The position numbers and the translations under genes are program-made. The notes beneath the pieces were generated by a model. The model was not told the DNA's origin, searched no databases, and saw only the letters and a program-made list of their open reading frames with translations. From contig NZ_FOAT01000012.1 in assembly GCF_900109655.1 (NCBI RefSeq), positions 60,853-123,215 of the forward strand: 62,363 nucleotides of DNA. Reading direction: 5' to 3'. Below are positions 47,407 through 55,376 of the stretch, in pieces; the first letter of the stretch is position 1, and each line of letters begins with the position of its first letter. This DNA comes from Hominimerdicola alba. Lineage in GTDB: Bacteria; Bacillota; Clostridia; Oscillospirales; Ruminococcaceae.

Positions 47407-48012
47407 CTATCCTCCTATGATGCTGTCCTGGTAAGCTTTAAGAGCTGCAAGCCCCTCATAGCCACGTTTCAGGTCTGCGTAGTTAACTTTTTGTTTCTTC
47501 TCCGGTACAAGTCTGCGGTAATCTACCTCACCGACCGAACCAAACTCATATTCAAGCCCGAACTTAGCAAGTTCTTTCTCGGGCTCTCTCGGCTGTTCTT
47601 CTTCCAGAGCCGCTTTCAGTTCCTGCAGTCGTTTGTCACCAAGACCGAACTCTGAGCAGGTCTGAACAAGTGCTAACTTGACGTTGTTCACGAGAACTAA
47701 GATGTTCTGAGGAGATCTGATGCTCGGTGAGTTACGCTTTACGAACTCGGTGCACCACTGGGTATCAATGCCGTATTCTTCACACCATTGTTCTAGCTTG
47801 TAGTCGTAAGCATCTATCGCATCAAGCTTGTTGGTCTCCGTGCAGTTCTCTTTGTAGGCTGATAACCATTCGGTTATGCGCTTTGGATAGAACTGCTTCG
47901 GAAAGGTTTTGTTGAGTGCTAGCATTATGCGGCAGAGGTTTCGCACGTTCTCGGTCATGCAGTTGTAAAGGATGCGATTCTTATGAAAATCTTTTATTTT
48001 CCGATTCGTCAT
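47407..48012 (-). CDS. Phage early protein of unknown function
   Basis: Encodes 201 aa from the ATG at 48012 (MTNRKIKDFHKNRIL); the frame is open for 17 more codons, but those lie inside the upstream gene. Mostly helical: FPKRITEWLSAYKENCTETNKL, EYGIDTQWCTEFVKRN; closing DYRRLVPEKKQKVNYADLKRGYEGL. No family recognised. Overlaps the upstream gene by 32 bases. Confidence 0.65.
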   Translation of the reverse strand: MTNRKIKDFHKNRILYNCMTENVRNLCRIMLALNKTFPKQFYPKRITEWLSAYKENCTETNKLDAIDAYDYKLEQWCEEYGIDTQWCTEFVKRNSPSIRSPQNILVLVNNVKLALVQTCSEFGLGDKRLQELKAALEEEQPREPEKELAKFGLEYEFGSVGEVDYRRLVPEKKQKVNYADLKRGYEGLAALKAYQDSIIGG

Positions 48013-48223
48013 CGTCCTCGCCCTCCGCATATAGAAGATCGCAAAGTATCGCGATTCGTTCATTGAGCGTTGCTTCTCTACCGGTTTTCTTCGGAAATTC
48101 GATTGAGCCTAACACTCCGACACAAAGTGCTTTCAGTTCCAGGAGCAGGTCTTTTGTTGAGCCTTTAATCGAAAGCTGTACAGAAGCGCCCCCGTTGAAC
48201 AGTTCTGATTTTGCTTTTAGCAT
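47981..48223 (-). CDS. Small early protein of unknown function
   Basis: Encodes 80 aa, ATG after AAAGGAGAATTAAACC. Helical with an acidic end (AEGEDDDESENKRFS). Second gene of the early transcript, immediately after an internal operator (48252-48266). Confidence 0.65.
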   Translation of the reverse strand: MLKAKSELFNGGASVQLSIKGSTKDLLLELKALCVGVLGSIEFPKKTGREATLNERIAILCDLLYAEGEDDDESENKRFS

Positions 48224-48251
48224 GGTTTAATTCTCCTTTCGGTTTATATCA

Positions 48252-48266
48252 GTTGCAAAATGCAAC
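48252..48266. promoter_or_regulatory. Operator O4, perfect GTTGC-N5-GCAAC palindrome
   Basis: GTTGCAAAATGCAAC matches O1-O3 at 48499-48610. It lies between the Cro-like gene and the next early gene, some 250 bp downstream of the early promoter, where it could act as a roadblock or looping partner. Confidence 0.75.
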
Positions 48267-48473
48267 TTACTGGGCAAAAAAATATAAGCCGAAGTCGCCC
48301 GCTTCGATGTTGAGCAGCTCTGCCAGTTTTTCTGCTTCATTCAGATCAAACGGTCTTACGTTGTTGATCTTCTGATTAGCTGTAGGCTGCGCGATTTCGA
48401 GACATTTAGCGACATCTGCTTGCGTAATCTCCAACTCTTTCATTCTGCCTTTAATCTTGTTTGTGTTTACCAC
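48267..48473 (-). CDS. Cro-like HTH regulator
   Basis: Encodes 68 aa from the GTG after CAGGTGGTAATC (start MNTNKIKGRMKELEITQADV once V is replaced by Met, preceded in frame by less likely ATG/GTG codons). HTH at about 15-40 (ITQADVAKCLEIAQPTANQKINN), then LNEAEKLAELLNIE. First gene of the early operon, divergent from the LexA-like repressor and surrounded by shared operators, as for Cro in lambda-type switches. Confidence 0.85.
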   Translation of the reverse strand: MVNTNKIKGRMKELEITQADVAKCLEIAQPTANQKINNVRPFDLNEAEKLAELLNIEAGDFGLYFFAQ

Positions 48474-48498
48474 GATTACCACCTGCCTTTCTGTTTGC

Positions 48499-48610
48499 GT
48501 TGCGTTTTGCAACTTTCTATGCTCCTAATATACCACACATTTTTCGATTTGTCAATAGCATTTTGCAACTTTTTTTTTATTTTTTCAAAAAAGATATTGC
48601 GTTTTGCAAT
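48499..48610. promoter_or_regulatory. Operators O1-O3 of the lysogeny switch
   Basis: GTTGCGTTTTGCAAC (48499-48513), ATAGCATTTTGCAAC (48555-48569) and ATTGCGTTTTGCAAT (48596-48610). O2 covers the early -35, O1 lies just after its start point, and O3 covers the repressor promoter's -35. Centre spacings are 56 and 41 bp. This is the layout of a lambda-like bistable switch. Confidence 0.85.
48527..48555 (-). promoter_or_regulatory. Early lytic promoter (PR-like)
   Basis: On the minus strand: -35 TTGACA (48550-48555), 17-bp spacer, -10 TATATT (48527-48532). Directed at the Cro-like gene and the early operon. Confidence 0.88.
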
Positions 48611-48625
48611 TTTTTGTGTTATAAT
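48597..48625 (+). promoter_or_regulatory. Repressor promoter (PRM-like)
   Basis: -35 TTGCGT (48597-48602), 17-bp spacer, -10 TATAAT (48620-48625), start expected near 48632 with the ribosome binding site AAGGGGG right after. The -35 lies in O3, giving negative autoregulation at high repressor levels. Confidence 0.82.
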
Positions 48626-48651
48626 GCTTATAATGAAAGGGGGTGAACCTA

Positions 48652-49338
48652 GTGGAAAAGAACGTTGAAATAGGCAAAAGAATAAAGAAGCGCCGTGAAG
48701 AACTCGGCATGACACAAGAAGCACTGGGCAGTCCTTTAGGCTTCAACAAGTCTACTATCCAGAGATATGAAGCAGGGAAAGTTGCCAAGATCAAGCTGCC
48801 TATACTTGAAGCTATGGCGCAGCAGCTTAACGTCAGCCCTGAGTGGTTAGCCTTGAAGTCAGATGATGTAGGTGAGTACCACGGAGCTCCTGATAATCTA
48901 CCGGAAACGAAAGTCAGCTCTAACGTTGCTGCTGTTCTTCCGCAAGAGAAAATTCACATGATACCTGTTTTCAACAGCGTTGCAGCAGGCTTCGGAGCTT
49001 ACGCAAGCAGCGATATAGTGGAATACATTCCGCTGTATATTGAGAACGACTTCGATGTAGAGGACACGATCTGCATCACAGTCCGCGGACAATCCATGTA
49101 CCCGAAGATAGAGGATGGTGACAGAATAGTTGTCCGAAGGCAGGAATGTGTTGACAATGGCAGGATAGCTGTTGTGATGATCGGTGACGATGCCGTTGTC
49201 AAGCGAGTGAACTTTGACGGAGAGCGGTTAGAGCTCACTTCATTCAATCCTGAGTACCCACCAAGAATACTTCAAGGTGCGGAGCTCGCCAATGTCAAGA
49301 TAGTTGGACTTGTTCAACAAGTCATAAAAGCTTTATAG
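48652..49338 (+). CDS. LexA/CI-like prophage repressor
   Basis: Encodes 228 aa from the GTG eight bases after AAGGGGG; a GTG at 48643 overlaps that site. Residues 3-60 are an XRE HTH (MTQEALGSPLGFNKSTIQRYEAGK). Residues 100-228 are an S24 peptidase domain: Ser in GQSMYPKIEDGDRIVV, Lys in DDAVVKRVNF. It should self-cleave with RecA on DNA damage, so the prophage is expected to be SOS-inducible. Confidence 0.94.
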   Translation: MEKNVEIGKRIKKRREELGMTQEALGSPLGFNKSTIQRYEAGKVAKIKLPILEAMAQQLNVSPEWLALKSDDVGEYHGAPDNLPETKVSSNVAAVLPQEKIHMIPVFNSVAAGFGAYASSDIVEYIPLYIENDFDVEDTICITVRGQSMYPKIEDGDRIVVRRQECVDNGRIAVVMIGDDAVVKRVNFDGERLELTSFNPEYPPRILQGAELANVKIVGLVQQVIKAL

Positions 49339-49382
49339 TTAAGAAAATCTGAACAATGAAAGAATTATAGGGAGGTATCTTT

Positions 49383-49979
49383 ATGATGAAAAAGTATTTT
49401 GCAGTTATTATTTTAGCGTGCTGCCTTACGGCGTGCGGTTCGAGCACCGGTGCTGCCGATAAGCAGCAGAGCACGACAACAACCACAGTGACTACGACAA
49501 CAGCTGCCGTTGAATCCGAGCCTGATTCAGAGCCGGAGGAAACCACGACAACAACGGCTGCTGTTGAATCGGAGCCTGATTCAGAAGCAGAGGACAGCTC
49601 AAAGGCAGAGACTACAACAGCTCCTGCAGAAGAGAAACCGGAGGTCACCACGTTTAACACGGAGTGGCACCCGAGCGCATCTGCTACAAACCTTGCGATA
49701 GGTGCAGGCAGACACGTCTATGCTGCGCCCACGATAGAATCTGAGCAGATAGGCGAGATCAAAGCCGGGGACGTAGTTGTGTGCGTAGGTTACGTAAACG
49801 AACACTGGAACGTCATTCAGTGGAACAATGACGTTGGCTTTATCCAGACGAACTTGTCTGACAATGTACAGATAGATGAACCGGTATATGATGAACCGGT
49901 ATACGAGGATCCTTCTAACTTTGATGAACCTGTGCAGGACAATACCGCTGTCGAGGATGATGACTTCTACTTAGCCTAA
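49383..49979 (+). CDS. Prophage surface lipoprotein, possible superinfection exclusion factor
   Basis: Encodes 198 aa. Signal with lipobox LTAC (Cys about residue 18), then a 70-residue Thr/Glu/Pro stalk holding two copies of TTAAVESEPDSE, an SH3-like domain (RHVYAAPTIESEQIGEIKAGDVVVCVGYVNEHWNVIQW), and a second acidic tail with EPVYDEPVYEDP repeats. Gene position, between repressor and integrase in the lysogenic unit, is where Sie/Ltp-type exclusion lipoproteins are found. Function is inferred from place and topology. Confidence 0.75.
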   Translation: MMKKYFAVIILACCLTACGSSTGAADKQQSTTTTTVTTTTAAVESEPDSEPEETTTTTAAVESEPDSEAEDSSKAETTTAPAEEKPEVTTFNTEWHPSASATNLAIGAGRHVYAAPTIESEQIGEIKAGDVVVCVGYVNEHWNVIQWNNDVGFIQTNLSDNVQIDEPVYDEPVYEDPSNFDEPVQDNTAVEDDDFYLA

Positions 49980-50015
49980 GCACATCGAGAATGAAACGCA
50001 AAGGCGGGTGATATT

Positions 50016-51062
50016 ATGGCTAAGATCGAGAAACTGCCGAGCGGGAATTACCGTATCAGAGTATACGACAGACACACCAACACCCGGAAGAGCTTCACCG
50101 CTCCGACCAAAGCAGAAGTAAAGCTGCTTGCTGCCGAATGGGAAACCAAGCGAAAAATAAAGACCTCACCGAGAGCACTAACGCTCAGTGAAGCCGTGAA
50201 AGAATATATCGAATCGAAGGAAAATGTGCTAAGCCCCTCAACAGTCAGAGGGTACATGATAATCTACCGGAACGCTCTGGGCGACTTCGGGAAGATGCAG
50301 CTGAAAGATATCACCGAGAAAGACTTGCAGAAGTGGGTAAGTGATAATGCAGCGAGGTACAAGCCAAAGGGCATACGTAACCAATTCGGGCTTGTTACAG
50401 CTACCCTCAGGCAGAACAGAATTGACTTAGATCTGCGAGCTATCAAGCTCCCTGAGAAGCAGAAGTACGAGCCGAACATACCGACCGAACAAGAGATAGC
50501 CAAGATACTGACCATTGTTGAGGGAACTAACGTGGAGCTCCCGGTAACAATAGCTGTCACCCTGGGCTTGCGTCAGTCAGAGATCGCCGCCCTCAAATGG
50601 TCCGACTATGACGGACAGTTCCTGTGCATTCATGCCGCGAAAGTTCCTGACAAGAACAATAAGCTTGTGGAAAAGGATACCACGAAGTCAAAAGCTAGTA
50701 CACGAGTGCTTGAAGTTGATGCTGTGCTTAAGACAAGGCTCGACAGAGCTGAGCGAAAGTCTGAGTACATAAGCACCATGACACCGAACTCTGTCCTGAA
50801 ACGATTCCAACAGCTGTGTGAGCAGAATGGTCTCCCTCACTTCACGATGCACGGACAAAGACACGGTAACGCTTCTCTCATGCTTGCTCAGGGTGTGCCT
50901 GACAAGTATGCTATGGAGCGTTTGGGGCAGAGCTCACCGAACATGATTAAAAACGTCTATCAGCATCTGTACGATGCTAAGAAAAAAGAGATTTCGCAAA
51001 CCATGTCTGCAAAGTTCTCGGAGATACTGGACACGAAACTGGACGCAGACGATGAAAAATAG
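50016..51062 (+). CDS. int: Tyrosine integrase
   Basis: Encodes 348 aa. AP2-like arm-binding N domain (residues 5-45), SAM-like core-binding domain (60-155), catalytic domain with Arg in TLGLRQSEIAAL, Lys near VEKDTTKSKAS, the HGQRHG motif (H-x-x-R) and the terminal Tyr in NVYQHLY. It recombines attP with a tRNA-Ser 3' end. Its last 36 bases are part of the duplicated att segment. Confidence 0.95.
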   Translation: MAKIEKLPSGNYRIRVYDRHTNTRKSFTAPTKAEVKLLAAEWETKRKIKTSPRALTLSEAVKEYIESKENVLSPSTVRGYMIIYRNALGDFGKMQLKDITEKDLQKWVSDNAARYKPKGIRNQFGLVTATLRQNRIDLDLRAIKLPEKQKYEPNIPTEQEIAKILTIVEGTNVELPVTIAVTLGLRQSEIAALKWSDYDGQFLCIHAAKVPDKNNKLVEKDTTKSKASTRVLEVDAVLKTRLDRAERKSEYISTMTPNSVLKRFQQLCEQNGLPHFTMHGQRHGNASLMLAQGVPDKYAMERLGQSSPNMIKNVYQHLYDAKKKEISQTMSAKFSEILDTKLDADDEK

Positions 51063-51121
51063 GGATTCTGCGAGGTTTAAAGCCTTATACGCGAGTTTTC
51101 GAATCCCTCCTTCTCCGCCAA
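51027..51121. repeat. Attachment-site direct repeat, right copy (attR)
   Basis: Identical to 1-95. The core (about 51096-51121) matches the tRNA-Ser 3' end from the T loop on (TTCGAATCCC ... CTCCGCCA). The upstream phage bases change the T stem from GAGGG to GAGTT, so this is not a functional tRNA half. Sequence after 51121 is chromosomal. Confidence 0.9.
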
Positions 51122-51432
51122 CCTATGAAGTCAAAAAAGATGATTTCACTTAAAAGCGCGTATTTACGCGCTTTTTTGTTGCCCTGAAACAGAAATTTTT
51201 TATATGAAAACCGAAGATGATTTTTGGTATAAAATGCCTTTGGACAGGATTCGAACTCTTTTTTGGAGCGTTTTCTGAAGAATAAAAGATTTTTTTTGAA
51301 GGGAAACAACTCAAATTTACATCAAAAAGTTTCACAAACTTTTCAGCCCGAATTTGGTGCTTTTCACGAAATGTGAAAACACCGGATTCGGGCTTTTTTA
51401 ATTTTAACATTTTAAAGAACGGAGGTGAAAGA
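51122..51432 (+). other. Intergenic region at the prophage right boundary
   Basis: Apart from the terminator at 51151-51178, it holds a long hairpin at 51347-51392 (CCCGAAT and ATTCGGG outer stem, TTTTCAC/GTGAAAA inner stem) followed by six T on the plus strand. This lies only 30 bases before the ribosome binding site of the amidoligase gene and could be an attenuator or the end of an upstream transcript. No gene seen. Confidence 0.5.
51151..51178 (+). terminator. Terminator of the host tRNA-Ser unit
   Basis: AAAAGCGCGTA and TACGCGCTTTT form a stem with a short loop, followed by TTTTGTTG, 30 bases beyond the tRNA-like core. This is the natural terminator left behind at the right boundary. 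Confidence 0.75.
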
Positions 51433-52119
51433 ATGCCGGGAAATTTTGATGGGATAAAAAATAGAAAATTTGGTATCGAGATCGAGATGACTGGTATAAC
51501 AAGGTGCGAAGCTGCTAAAGCCATTAAAAAAATTCTTGGGGGTGATATAGATCATGTGGGCGGCACCTACGACAAATACACTGTCGGTGATGACAAAGGA
51601 AGAAAATGGCAGATAGTCTTCGACAGCAGTATCTATGCCCGAAAGAAAAACGGAGATCTTGCCAGTGACTATTATAAAGTAGAGCTTAACTCCCCTGTGC
51701 TTGAATATGAGGACTTCGATCTGCTTCAAAGTGTCATTCGTGCTCTGAGAAAAGCAGGAGCAATAACAGGACCTGATTATGACTGCGGTACTCATATCCA
51801 TATTGATGCATCGGACTACACGCCGCAGCAGATAAGAAACCTTGTCAACTTGTGGTCAAGCAAAGAGGATTTCTTGTGGGACGCTCTTCAGGTATCATCC
51901 ACAAGATCAAACTACTGCAAAAAGATCAACCGAACTTTTGTTGAACAGCTAAACAGAAAAAAGCCAAAAACTCTGGATAAGATCAGTGACTTGTGGTATG
52001 CCGAGACTTCAAACAGCCGTTATAACCACTACAATCCGACTAGGTACCATGCTCTTAATCTGCACTCGTTCTTTCAGCATGGTCATTATGAGATGCCCAG
52101 TTGTCATTATCATTCATAA
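51433..52119 (+). pseudogene. Amidoligase-family protein, 3' end lost
   Basis: Encodes 228 aa from the ATG after CGGAGGTGAAAGA. KFGIEIEMTGITR at the start and CGTHIHIDASDYT in the middle mark an amidoligase (ATP-grasp/GCS-like COOH-NH2 ligase) of the Amidoligase_2 family. Homology stops at NLHSFFQHG, where the family continues TVEFR-x-FN and about 80 more residues; instead it runs into the tail of the convergent LRR gene and soon ends. Probably inactive. Confidence 0.7.
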
Positions 52120-53572
52120 TGCCGAGTTCATCAAGGAAAGTTTTTCTAGGGATAGTAGTAACTTTACCGTAGCTTGTATCGGGTCCGAGATACATAGTGA
52201 TCTCATCGGCTATAACATACAAGTCCCAACTATATTTGAGCTCTATGTCAGGCTTGACATAGGAATTGCCTTTTACGGTAACAGTTACAGCGTTTTTGAT
52301 AGCGTTAGCTGTATCCCATTTACCGTTCACTCTTGCGGCGATTGCTACTTTGTAAGTCATGCCAGGGGTAAGGTTTTTGGGAGAAGTGTAAACCGTACCA
52401 GTTATATTCTGATTCTGCACTCTCCACTTGCCTGCAAGATATACAGCTATACCGTATCTGTCAGCACCTTCGACTTTGTCCCATGTAAATCTTACTTGAC
52501 GATATTTCTCACTGTATTCAACTTTGATGTTTGTAGGATAGGTAGGCTTTGTTTCTTCTTCGATAGGTAAGCGCTTGTAAGTGTTTTTACCGCTGTTTTC
52601 GATAACTGCATATTTACCGTCACCGCTGATGATATTTTTGGGATCTTTAGCGTTTACCCAGCCTTCGCCGTTGGGTAGTTCGGCCATTCGGGGTATGTTG
52701 GTAAATTTATCACCTAGAGAAATGGTATTTAGCTCGGTACAAAAATCGAACATATATTCCATGTTTGTGACATTTGAAGTATCAAATCGGCTCAGATCCA
52801 AAGCAGGCAGTATGGTACAGCCGGAGAACATATGATTCATACTTTTAACATTGATTGTGTCAAAACTGCTCAGATCAAGTGATGTCAGACCGGAACAGCC
52901 GTAAAACATAGATGCCATATCTGATACCTTGTTTGTATCAAATCCGCTAACATCGAGCGTAGTCAAACCAGAACATTTCCCGAACATATAATACATATTT
53001 TCAACATTGCTTGTATCAAATCCACTTACATCAAGCGTGGTCAATCTATTACACGAAAAGAACATATCTACCATATCTGTTACTTTGCCTGTATCAAACA
53101 AACTTACATCAAGAGATGTCAGACTTGTACAGTTACCAAACATACCACGCATATCAGTTACATTACTGGTATCAAATCCGCTCAGATCAAGTTCGGTCAT
53201 GGCGGAACAACCCAAGAACATGAATCTCATATCTTCGACACTGCTTGTATCTGCATATGAAAGATCGATAGAAACACAATTGATATAATTATAAAACAGT
53301 TCGCTGCTATCTTCGGGAAGAATTGTACCCTTTTCAGCGACCACCGATTTGACTGTATCCTTGTAATTTCTGCTAAAATGTCTTAATGTATAACGTTCTA
53401 CAGTTCCTCTTAGCGTTAGCGCGCCTGTCGCTTCATCAAAATAATAACAATCTGTCTCAAGATCAGCCGCCTGTGCAGTTATGCTCTGTGTTATAACAGG
53501 CGCACCATAGCTGACCGCACCCGCTGTCATACAAAACGCCATCACTACTGCTAAAACTTTTTTCATCTTCAT
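52055..53572 (-). pseudogene. Secreted BspA-like (DUF285) LRR protein with Fn3 domain, 3' end lost
   Basis: Encodes 505 aa. Signal peptide (MKMKKVLAVVMAFCMTAGAVSYG), then DUF285 repeats of DTSNVTDMRGMFGNCTSL type at about 100-300, an Fn3 domain (TNIKVEYSEKYRQVRFTWDKVEGADRYGI) and the start of an SH3-like domain (LGPDTSYGKVTTIPRKTFLDELGIMNDNDNW). Homology ends there and the last residues come from the broken amidoligase. The shortened protein may still be secreted. Confidence 0.75.
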
Positions 53573-53629
53573 AAATATGCCCTCCCGTTCAATTTTGTTG
53601 GATATAATATATCAATAAAATACAGAATT

Positions 53630-53658
53630 ATTATAACACGCAGAAATACTATCGTCAA
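53630..53658 (-). promoter_or_regulatory. Promoter of the BspA-like gene
   Basis: On the minus strand: -35 TTGACG (53653-53658), 17-bp spacer, -10 TATAAT (53630-53635), about 60 bases before the ATG. The rest of the gap to 53850 is AT-rich with no gene seen. Confidence 0.8.
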
Positions 53659-53849
53659 TAAGTTTGACATATTTTCTTAATCATTTGTTATTTATTCATA
53701 TTAGAAAAGTATATTAATGTGTATTTTTGACAGCATATAAAAATTATGTGCGAAATAATCCAAATGGGTATTGACAATGATATTATATGAAAATAATAAA
53801 GCCCTGGGAGTTTAGCTTGGTTCTCATATATAGGTTTTACAAGAAGTAC

Positions 53850-54908
53850 TTACAACAGATCATACTTCATAAACCTTTCATTGTGTGTGAATCCGCACGA
53901 CTCGTAAAGCTTCATACCTTGTTCCGAGGCAGTGATATGAATGGTACCTATTCCATTTCGCCTTGCCCAGCGAATGACATACCCTAGCAAGCACTTTGCA
54001 ATTCCGCGTCGCCGGAATTCAGGTGCAATATACATACTCGAAAGCACTCCTATCTTACCGGTCGGATTAGCAGAATAGGGCGGCTTTTCGGTTAGTGTCA
54101 GCCCGACTGTACCGATCACATTCCTGCCACTCATCGCAATCCACATACGGAATGTTCCGTTCCCGAATGCACGCTCATAGAAAGCGCGTATCTCCGGTGC
54201 TAAGGTAGCTGCATTTACATCGCCTTCTTCGATCAGCTGTGCAATACGCAGCTCTATCAGAAGATCTGTCAGCTTCTCGCCTGCCATGCCGAGACCGTTT
54301 TCATTATACCTCGTGACCTGATTGATATATATGCCATTTTTACGATATGCGATCTTATCATGCAATCCCTCAATCATCCAGTCAGCAAATGAGAAACTGC
54401 GCTCCATAGGTTTGTCATAATATGAAAGAAAGTCAAAATCAATGGTTACAACACCGCCTGCCGCCGCACCTTTACACATCAGCAGTGTATCCATTGTGCA
54501 ACCCGGTGTACTAATGAAAATTCCTCCAGCGACTAGTCGCTGCTCAAACGGTTCTTCATCTTCCGCAGCTTCTGCCTCCTGCGCAAATGCCTTCCATGCT
54601 TCCGCGGAAAGCCCACCGCCGATCATCGGCAGCAAATCTCCGATTTTGGGCGCATACGGATTATTCTCACGCATTTTATCCAGCGACCAGATACCGTAAT
54701 CCGGACCGATACCGCCGTTACCAAGTTCAGTGAGATAGCGTACAAAATCATTCGGCAGCGTAATATGCATCTCCTGCTCGAAAGCACGTACCTGTTCTAC
54801 TGTAGCAGGCGGCGCAAACAGTTCAAACTTTGTGCCGTCACTGCGTTCATTCCCGCCGCACATCGCATATTCTTCGGCTAGCGCACGAATCTCTGCAATT
54901 GCATCCAT
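53850..54908 (-). CDS. SUKH (SMI1/KNR4) domain fused to GNAT acetyltransferase
   Basis: Encodes 352 aa; ATG after AGGAGGAATGAAAT. Residues 30-180 are SUKH-like: FELFAPPATVEQVRAFEQEMHITLPNDFVRYLTELGNGGIGPDYGIW, later CTMDTLLMCKGAAAGGVVTIDFD. Residues 210-352 are GNAT: GVLSSMYIAPEFRRRGIAKCLLGYVIRWARRNG (acetyl-CoA loop R-x-x-G-x-A) and LYESCGFTHNERFMKY. SUKH proteins are often toxin immunity factors; the acetyltransferase fusion is unusual. Substrate unknown. Confidence 0.85.
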   Translation of the reverse strand: MDAIAEIRALAEEYAMCGGNERSDGTKFELFAPPATVEQVRAFEQEMHITLPNDFVRYLTELGNGGIGPDYGIWSLDKMRENNPYAPKIGDLLPMIGGGLSAEAWKAFAQEAEAAEDEEPFEQRLVAGGIFISTPGCTMDTLLMCKGAAAGGVVTIDFDFLSYYDKPMERSFSFADWMIEGLHDKIAYRKNGIYINQVTRYNENGLGMAGEKLTDLLIELRIAQLIEEGDVNAATLAPEIRAFYERAFGNGTFRMWIAMSGRNVIGTVGLTLTEKPPYSANPTGKIGVLSSMYIAPEFRRRGIAKCLLGYVIRWARRNGIGTIHITASEQGMKLYESCGFTHNERFMKYDLL

Positions 54909-55376
54909 ATTTCATTCCTCCTGGTTAATTTCCGAAAGATCTGTGTTATCCCTAAACAGCACTTACTGCTTGTTTGTATATTTTTTCCTCGATATATAAA
55001 TAAGGCCTCCACCAAACAATGAATACCTTGATTTTTAATGATAAAAAGATAATCTCTTAGATAAGATTTCTTATCGATTTGATAAATTCAAATCTCATTT
55101 TCACCGTTTTTAAAGTATATATGATAATGTATAAGGGCTACGAGAGTGGTTTACAGCAAGTCTTACGATATTAAGCAGTTAATTTGAGATAAATATCGCT
55201 TAACTGCTATCCCCCTTCTAAATTTGCATTATCATTATACCATAGTAATGGTGCAAAATCAATAACAGTTAGTTTGTGCGCCGTAATATACGCAAACATT
55301 CGACGATTGTTTTGTTAAAATATAGTCTTGTTTTCGATTTGACTTTGTGTTATAATTTATAGTAGGAGGTGATCTA
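54909..55376. other. 468-base intergenic region with divergent transcription
   Basis: Holds the promoter at 55328-55356 and a hairpin AGCAGTTAA/TTAACTGCT (55174-55209). Otherwise AT-rich without open frames carrying a ribosome binding site. The leftward promoter for the SUKH-GNAT gene was not identified. Confidence 0.5.
55328..55356 (+). promoter_or_regulatory. Promoter of the LRR-dockerin gene
   Basis: -35 TTGTTT (55328-55333), 17-bp spacer, -10 TATAAT (55351-55356). The start point falls at about 55363, immediately before AGGAGGT, so the leader is very short. Confidence 0.7.

Noticed and set aside
51060-51121. tRNA-Ser gene at the right attachment site
   Set aside because: Only the 3' portion matches; the T stem is mismatched (GAGTT against CCCTC) and no 5' half precedes it, as integrase coding sequence lies there.
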